Shown piece by piece: positions 7,227-9,779 of a stretch of DNA of 9,779 bases. Under the pieces are notes generated by a model. The model ran no database searches. It worked only from the letters and a program-made list of their open reading frames with translations, and was not told the DNA's origin. Every line of letters starts with the position of its first letter. Positions within the stretch are counted from its first letter, which is position 1. Source of the DNA: Collinsella sp. (GTDB taxonomy: Bacteria > Actinomycetota > Coriobacteriia > Coriobacteriales > Coriobacteriaceae); NCBI GenBank assembly GCA_031295725.1, contig JAUMNV010000090.1, positions 1 through 9,779 of the forward strand, given 5' to 3'. Both the position numbers and the translations under genes were made by a program.

Positions 7227-7272
7227 GAGCCACCACAAAGGCGCCTGTCCCCTTTGTGGTGGCTCTGGCGCC
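7220..7272 (-). repeat. Perfect 22-base inverted repeat abutting the metallophosphoesterase stop codon
   Basis: The arms at 7220-7241 and 7251-7272 are exact reverse complements (GGCGCCAGAGCC... and ...GGCTCTGGCGCC), with a nine-base spacer CGCCTGTCC. The right arm touches the stop codon at 7273-7275. The outer GGCGCC at 7220-7225 is also the arm of the neighbouring terminator, so both hairpins cannot form at full length in one molecule. Possible roles are a 3'-end mRNA stabiliser, a switchable terminator or a member of a dispersed palindromic repeat family. It has no long T run of its own. Confidence 0.85.
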
Positions 7273-7818
7273 CTATAACCCAAAGAAGCTAAGAATCTGG
7301 TCTCGGTTTACGGGCCTATACTCGTTGGCATCAAGACCAACATCGTAGCGAAAGATAGGGCGCTCACGATCGCGGTTGCGCGCGTTGGTGCGGTCTCCCC
7401 TGCTGTGGATATGCCCGTGCAGCATGATGGCACCACGCGCCTTGCCATTCCAGCTGAGCATGGGGTAGTGGCTCATAACCAGACGATGACCCTTGGCATA
7501 GCCGGGGGCAATCTCCAGGTAATCGCGCACGTCATCCCAAATCTGCGGGACGTCGGGGTCTTCCCAATCACCGTCATGGTTGCCACGGATGAGCGTCACG
7601 TTCTGGCATTCAATGCGCTCGCGCAGGCGCACCGCCTCCGCCAGGGGCAAACGATAGGTAAAGTCTCCCAGGATGTAGAGGCGGTCGTCCACATCCACGC
7701 ACTCATTGATGGCATCGATGACCTTGCGGTTCATCTCCTCGACCGAGCCAAATGGCCGGTCCATGTCGTGCAAGATATTCGTATCGCCCAGGTGCAGGTC
7801 GGCGGTAAACCACATCAT
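7273..7818 (-). CDS. Metallophosphoesterase (calcineurin-like)
   Basis: This 181-residue enzyme carries all the metal-binding signatures of the calcineurin-like fold: TADLHLGD (5-12, D7 and H9), GDF (51-53), GNHD (79-82), SHYPM (116-120) and HGHIHS (134-139). Such enzymes use two metal ions to hydrolyse phosphoester or phosphodiester bonds. The short single-domain form has no signal peptide and is cytoplasmic. Its substrate cannot be read from the sequence, and small prokaryotic relatives are mostly uncharacterised. Two ATG codons stand in tandem at 7813-7818; the first is used here because GAGGA lies eight bases upstream. It is the last gene of the minus-strand set that begins with the HIRAN gene, 66 bases after the small charged-protein gene. 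Confidence 0.92.
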   Translation of the reverse strand: MMWFTADLHLGDTNILHDMDRPFGSVEEMNRKVIDAINECVDVDDRLYILGDFTYRLPLAEAVRLRERIECQNVTLIRGNHDGDWEDPDVPQIWDDVRDYLEIAPGYAKGHRLVMSHYPMLSWNGKARGAIMLHGHIHSRGDRTNARNRDRERPIFRYDVGLDANEYRPVNRDQILSFFGL

Positions 7819-7858
7819 CGTCTATGTCCTCATTTCGCAACGTGTTCAACTCGTGCTA

Positions 7859-7864
7859 AGTATA
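7859..7864 (-). promoter_or_regulatory. Possible internal promoter (-10 TATACT) for the metallophosphoesterase gene
   Basis: TATACT on the minus strand matches the -10 consensus at five of six positions and would give a leader of about 35 bases. The -35 region (TAACCG, 17 bases upstream) is poor. If real, it would let the last gene be expressed apart from the two before it. Confidence 0.3.
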
Positions 7865-7884
7865 CAGACGTAGCGATGCGGCGG

Positions 7885-8064
7885 TTATCCAAAGAGCCCA
7901 CCGAACAGTCCGCGGCGGCGCTTGTCTTGCTTTTTCGAAGCGTCACTCTGAGTTTTCTTGTCCTGCCGTTTCCTACGGTCCTGCTCCAACTCATCGTCAT
8001 CGAGTAGCATATCCCACTCAAACGGATCATCCGTCAGATCGAACAGGTCATCGTCATCAAACAT
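7885..8064 (-). CDS. Small charge-polarised protein (59 residues), function unknown
   Basis: A 59-residue reading frame begins MFDDDDLFDLTDDPFEWDML and ends RRRGLFGGLFG. The first half is strongly acidic (DDDD, TDDP, LLDDDELE). The second half is strongly basic and hydrophilic (RRKRQDKKTQ..., KKQDKRRR) before a Gly/Phe/Leu tail. GGGAG six bases before the ATG supports translation. It sits 18 bases downstream of the HIRAN gene and upstream of the metallophosphoesterase gene on the same strand, so it belongs to that operon. No known domain is recognised. The polar charge arrangement suggests a disordered adaptor or nucleic-acid-associated peptide, which is speculative. An overlapping 66-residue frame (7830-8030, same strand) lacks a good ribosome binding site and is a shadow. 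Confidence 0.7.
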   Translation of the reverse strand: MFDDDDLFDLTDDPFEWDMLLDDDELEQDRRKRQDKKTQSDASKKQDKRRRGLFGGLFG

Positions 8065-8082
8065 GGCAGTCTCCCATACCGA

Positions 8083-8409
8083 TTAGCGAGCATCCACCAC
8101 ATAGAGCCCAACGCGCACCTGGTGCCACGGGCTGCGTTCGGGGGCAACCTGTTGCACGCGAGCCTCAAACACGTCCTCGTGGCCGTAATACATCATCAAG
8201 GACAGTGGGCCGACCTCGTTTCCCGGAACATAGCCAAGCTTGGTGTTGCCGTAATAAATCTCAACCGCCTCAGGGTCATGGGGATTATCGCGCTCGGCAC
8301 ACAGCGTCAGCTTATCGCCCACTTTAAGATCGCCCAAGACCAAGGCGCCATCGGCATACTGAAATCCTGCAATGTGAAATGACAGAAGAACACGCGAAGG
8401 CTCGTACAT
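8083..8409 (-). CDS. Stand-alone HIRAN domain protein
   Basis: The 108 residues consist almost entirely of a HIRAN domain: FHIAGFQYADGALVLGDLKVGDKLTL (11-36), then AERDNPHDPEAVEIYY (38-53), then KLGYVPGNEVGPLSLMMYYG (57-76), VFEARVQQV (80-88) and WHQVRVGLYVV (95-105). The N-P-x-D-x-x-A-V and LGYVP blocks are the hallmark. In eukaryotic HLTF and Rad5 the HIRAN domain is fused to a helicase, and in HLTF it recognises 3' ends of single-stranded DNA. Free-standing bacterial versions are common but little characterised. The start is supported by AGGAG (GAGGAGCTGCT before the ATG). It appears to be the first gene of a minus-strand operon with the 59-residue protein and the metallophosphoesterase. 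A role in DNA repair or nucleic-acid recognition is inferred from the domain only. Confidence 0.88.
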   Translation of the reverse strand: MYEPSRVLLSFHIAGFQYADGALVLGDLKVGDKLTLCAERDNPHDPEAVEIYYGNTKLGYVPGNEVGPLSLMMYYGHEDVFEARVQQVAPERSPWHQVRVGLYVVDAR

Positions 8410-8645
8410 AGCAGCTCCTCTAACGGCCGGATAAACCGGTGTGTAACCTTATTGAGAAGTCTACGGTCCCGTGCGAACACAAATACATCCTGTCTGCGTC
8501 CTTCAATCGTTTGCCTCAACGCTTGCGCGACAGAACGCTTGCAGATAAGATAGGAACACGGATGGCACCCGTTGCCGCGGGTCTTGCCAACTCCGATACA
8601 CGTTTTCATCGTGAGAAGTGGCCGTCTTCGCTTACGCGGGGGCGG
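8410..8645. other. Largely non-coding stretch between the HIRAN gene and the tiny membrane-peptide gene
   Basis: Reading frames here on either strand (8439-8705 plus, 8307-8609 minus) have no recognisable protein character. The stretch contains TTATTGAGAAGTCTAC (8449-8464), which shares TATTG and AAGTCTAC with the inverted-repeat arm near 2466. It also holds a weak plus-strand promoter candidate, TTGCGC (8523-8528) with TAAGAT (8546-8551) at 17-base spacing. That promoter would read toward the tiny peptide gene from the opposite strand. Confidence 0.4.
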
Positions 8646-8646
8646 C
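8621..8646 (+). ncRNA. Hairpin that is stable only in plus-strand RNA, possible 3' end of an antisense RNA
   Basis: Arms GCCGTCTTCGC (8621-8631) and GCGGGGGCGGC (8636-8646) pair over 11 positions with a four-base loop TTAC. Three pairs are G-U in plus-strand RNA but would be A-C mismatches in minus-strand RNA, so a plus-strand transcript is favoured. The following TATTTCATT is only moderately T-rich. The hairpin ends on the last base of the tiny peptide gene's stop codon. An RNA ending here would overlap that mRNA tail-to-tail, as in some type I toxin-antitoxin loci. This is a structural guess and no RNA family is recognised. Confidence 0.25.
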
Positions 8647-8729
8647 TATTTCATTCGGCCGATAAACAGACCGAGTTCGATAGCCGCAATCAACAACGCC
8701 AATAACGAAATAACATCGCTTACGTTCAT
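8646..8729 (-). CDS. Tiny 27-residue single-membrane-segment peptide, toxin-like
   Basis: The frame encodes a 27-residue peptide running MNVSDVISLLALLIAAIELG then LFIGRMK. It has a short polar start, an uninterrupted hydrophobic stretch at residues 6-23 and a basic end (RMK). That shape matches small holin-like or Fst/TxpA-type membrane peptides, often type I toxins, though no family can be assigned from sequence alone. GAAGGG seven bases before the ATG is a good ribosome binding site, and it lies in the stem TCCCTT/AAGGGA (8736-8750), which could hide it from ribosomes. The gene stands alone between the aldehyde dehydrogenase and the HIRAN operon. A harmless small membrane peptide, or a chance frame, remains possible. 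Confidence 0.5.
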   Translation of the reverse strand: MNVSDVISLLALLIAAIELGLFIGRMK

Positions 8730-8735
8730 ACCAAA

Positions 8736-8750
8736 TCCCTTCTAAAGGGA
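8736..8750 (-). promoter_or_regulatory. Small hairpin covering the ribosome binding site of the 27-residue peptide
   Basis: TCCCTT (8736-8741) and AAGGGA (8745-8750) are perfect complements around a three-base loop. On the minus strand the proximal arm AAGGGA is the Shine-Dalgarno element itself. Sequestration of the binding site is a known way of restraining type I toxin mRNAs. Six pairs with a three-base loop is modest stability, so an effect is plausible but unproven. Confidence 0.4.
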
Positions 8751-8792
8751 GTTGGCCCATCCGTGCTCCATAACAGTAGTCTAACGCAAAAT

Positions 8793-8826
8793 GCAGGTAA
8801 TAGGAACACTTGTTCGTATTACCTGC
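8793..8826 (-). terminator. Hairpin terminator after the aldehyde dehydrogenase gene
   Basis: GCAGGTAATA (8793-8802) pairs perfectly with TATTACCTGC (8817-8826). Inside, after a single G-G mismatch on the plus strand, GAAC pairs with GTTC around ACTT. On the minus strand the stem starts nine bases after the aldehyde dehydrogenase stop codon and is followed by ATTTTGCG. On the plus strand it is followed by GCCCTTTTC. The T runs are short in both directions, so it may serve either strand. Its position best fits the aldehyde dehydrogenase 3' end. Confidence 0.65.
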
Positions 8827-8834
8827 GCCCTTTT

Positions 8835-9779
8835 CTAATGCATAAACATGCGCACGAACTTGTGCTTCCAGCTTGCGTAAGGAGCATAGCGGAATGGCAC
8901 GTCCAGCCACGTTGCCTTGTTCACGATGCTCTTCTTGTGGCTAAACGTATCGAAGCTCTCGCGTCCATGGTACTGCCCCATACCGCTCGCACCCATGCCA
9001 CCAAAGCCCATATGGCTCGTAGCCAAGTGCACAATCGTGTCGTTGACGCAGCCGCCGCCAAAGGGCACGTAACGCACAAAGCGCTGCTGAACTGCGCGAT
9101 CCTGGCTAAAGATATACAGAGCCAGCGGCGTCGGACGATCCGTAATAAACGTCTCGGCCTCGTCTAGGCTCTCAAACGTCAGCACCGACAAGATGGGGCC
9201 GAAAATCTCCTCCTGCATCACGGCGTCATCGGGGGTCACGCCGTCCAAAATCGTCGGCTCAATCTTGAGCGATGACTCGCGCGCCGTGCCTCCCAGCACG
9301 ACCTTATCGGGATCGATCAGCCCACGCACGCGCGCAAAATGCTTGGCGTTGACGATATGCCCATAATCCCCGTTATCGAGCGGATGCTCGCCAAACATAC
9401 GGCGGGCCTCTTCCCTGATGAGGTCCAGCAGCTCGTCGTGCACGCGCGCATCGACCAGCAGGTAGTCGGGCGCCACGCAGGTCTGCCCCACGTTGAGCCA
9501 TTTACCAAAGGCGATACGCCGCGCCGCAACCTTCAAGTTTGCCGTCGCATCCACAATGCAGGGGCTCTTTCCGCCCAGCTCAAGCGTCACGGGCGTAAGG
9601 TTTTTACTTGCGCGCTCCATGACGAGTTTGCCGACCGGAACGCTACCGGTAAAGAAGATCTTGTCCCAGCACTCATCGAGCAGCGCTTCGTTTTCGGCGC
9701 GCCCGCCCTCGACAACCGTCACCAGGCACGGATCAAATGCCTCTTCACAGATTTGCTTGAGCACCGCGCTCGATGCCGG
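8835..9779 (-). CDS. Aldehyde dehydrogenase, class 3-like, C-terminal 314 residues (cut by window edge)
   Basis: The enzyme oxidises aldehydes to carboxylic acids with NAD(P)+. The frame stays open to the window end (PASSAVLKQICEEAF...), so the GTG at 9762-9764 is an internal Val codon and the N-terminal cofactor region is missing. Visible motifs, numbered from the cut edge: FTGSVPVGK (43-51), VTLELGGKSP (64-73, with catalytic Glu67), NVGQTCVAPDYLLV (96-109, with nucleophile Cys101), EEIFGPILSV (190-199), and MGFGGMGASGMGQYHGRESF then DTFSHKKS (257-284). The TCVAPDY context and the SG.G.YHG..SFDTFSHKKS ending are typical of ALDH3-type enzymes acting on medium- or long-chain or aromatic aldehydes. 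The C-terminus (FRYAPYASWKHKFVRMFMH) also fits that class. Catalytic residues are intact. The physiological substrate cannot be deduced. Confidence 0.95.
   Translation of the reverse strand, partial: PASSAVLKQICEEAFDPCLVTVVEGGRAENEALLDECWDKIFFTGSVPVGKLVMERASKNLTPVTLELGGKSPCIVDATANLKVAARRIAFGKWLNVGQTCVAPDYLLVDARVHDELLDLIREEARRMFGEHPLDNGDYGHIVNAKHFARVRGLIDPDKVVLGGTARESSLKIEPTILDGVTPDDAVMQEEIFGPILSVLTFESLDEAETFITDRPTPLALYIFSQDRAVQQRFVRYVPFGGGCVNDTIVHLATSHMGFGGMGASGMGQYHGRESFDTFSHKKSIVNKATWLDVPFRYAPYASWKHKFVRMFMH

Noticed and set aside
6140..7348. Plus-strand 402-codon Leu-rich reading frame opposite the DUF2130 gene
   Set aside because: The Leu/Arg-rich pattern is the mirror of the coiled-coil codons on the other strand. 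It also runs through the terminator hairpins and into the metallophosphoesterase gene.
7830..8030. Minus-strand 66-codon frame overlapping the small charged-protein gene
   Set aside because: No good ribosome binding site and no recognisable composition. The overlapping 59-residue frame has a GGGAG site and a coherent charge pattern.
8439..8705. Plus-strand 88-codon frame across the gap and the tiny peptide gene
   Set aside because: Composition looks random and no domain is recognisable. An internal ATG at 8562 with AGGA upstream gives a 47-residue frame that is equally featureless.
1..9779. CRISPR arrays, tRNA or rRNA genes, transposases, prophage genes
   Set aside because: No regularly spaced direct repeats, cloverleaf-like segments or recognisable recombinase or phage proteins were seen on either strand.

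Overview
The window is GC-rich, densely coding bacterial chromosome. The most likely source is a Coriobacteriia actinobacterium of the Collinsella/Atopobium type. This is inferred from base composition, strong AGGAGG-type ribosome binding sites, a DEAD/DEAH helicase with a DUF3516-type C-terminus, a DUF2130 coiled-coil protein and a diverged TrmB. No rRNA, tRNA, CRISPR array, transposase or phage gene is visible, so this looks like a chromosomal housekeeping and accessory segment.

Layout: (1) 1-204, minus strand: N-terminal 68 residues of an XRE-family repressor running off the left edge. (2) 205-471: divergent regulatory region with a TTGACA -35-like box, a 10-base palindrome and a 14-base operator-like palindrome. 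(3) 472-2302, plus strand: two SAM-dependent methyltransferases. The first resembles the Trm9/ALKBH8 tRNA wobble-uridine methyltransferase domain. The second is a TrmB-like tRNA m7G46 methyltransferase with an altered active-site motif. (4) 2303-2612: non-coding, with a 25/26-base imperfect inverted repeat 72 bases apart and a likely helicase promoter. (5) 2613-5294, plus strand: an 893-residue Ski2-like helicase, closed by a strong intrinsic terminator at 5318-5357. (6) 5375-7132, minus strand: a DUF2130 protein (zinc-knuckle-like start, long coiled coil, nuclease-like C-terminal domain) converging on that terminator. (7) 7190-7272: two hairpins sharing a GGCGCC hexamer, forming the 3' end of the next minus-strand operon. 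(8) 7273-8409, minus strand: a probable three-gene operon of a stand-alone HIRAN protein, a 59-residue charge-polarised small protein and a metallophosphoesterase. (9) 8410-8834: mostly non-coding, with a 27-residue single-membrane-segment peptide gene (8646-8729, minus) whose ribosome binding site lies in a small hairpin, plus an opposite-strand hairpin next to its stop codon. It resembles a type I toxin locus. (10) 8835-9779, minus strand: C-terminal 314 residues of a class 3-like aldehyde dehydrogenase running off the right edge, ended by a hairpin at 8793-8826.

Functionally, the left half suggests tRNA and RNA metabolism (two probable tRNA methyltransferases and a Ski2-like helicase). The right half combines nucleic-acid-associated domains (HIRAN, nuclease-like DUF2130, metallophosphoesterase). 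I see no recognised complete defence or biosynthetic system. The parts most worth a second look are the tiny toxin-like peptide locus, the long inverted repeat upstream of the helicase, the overlapping hairpins at 7197-7272 and the altered TrmB active-site motif.
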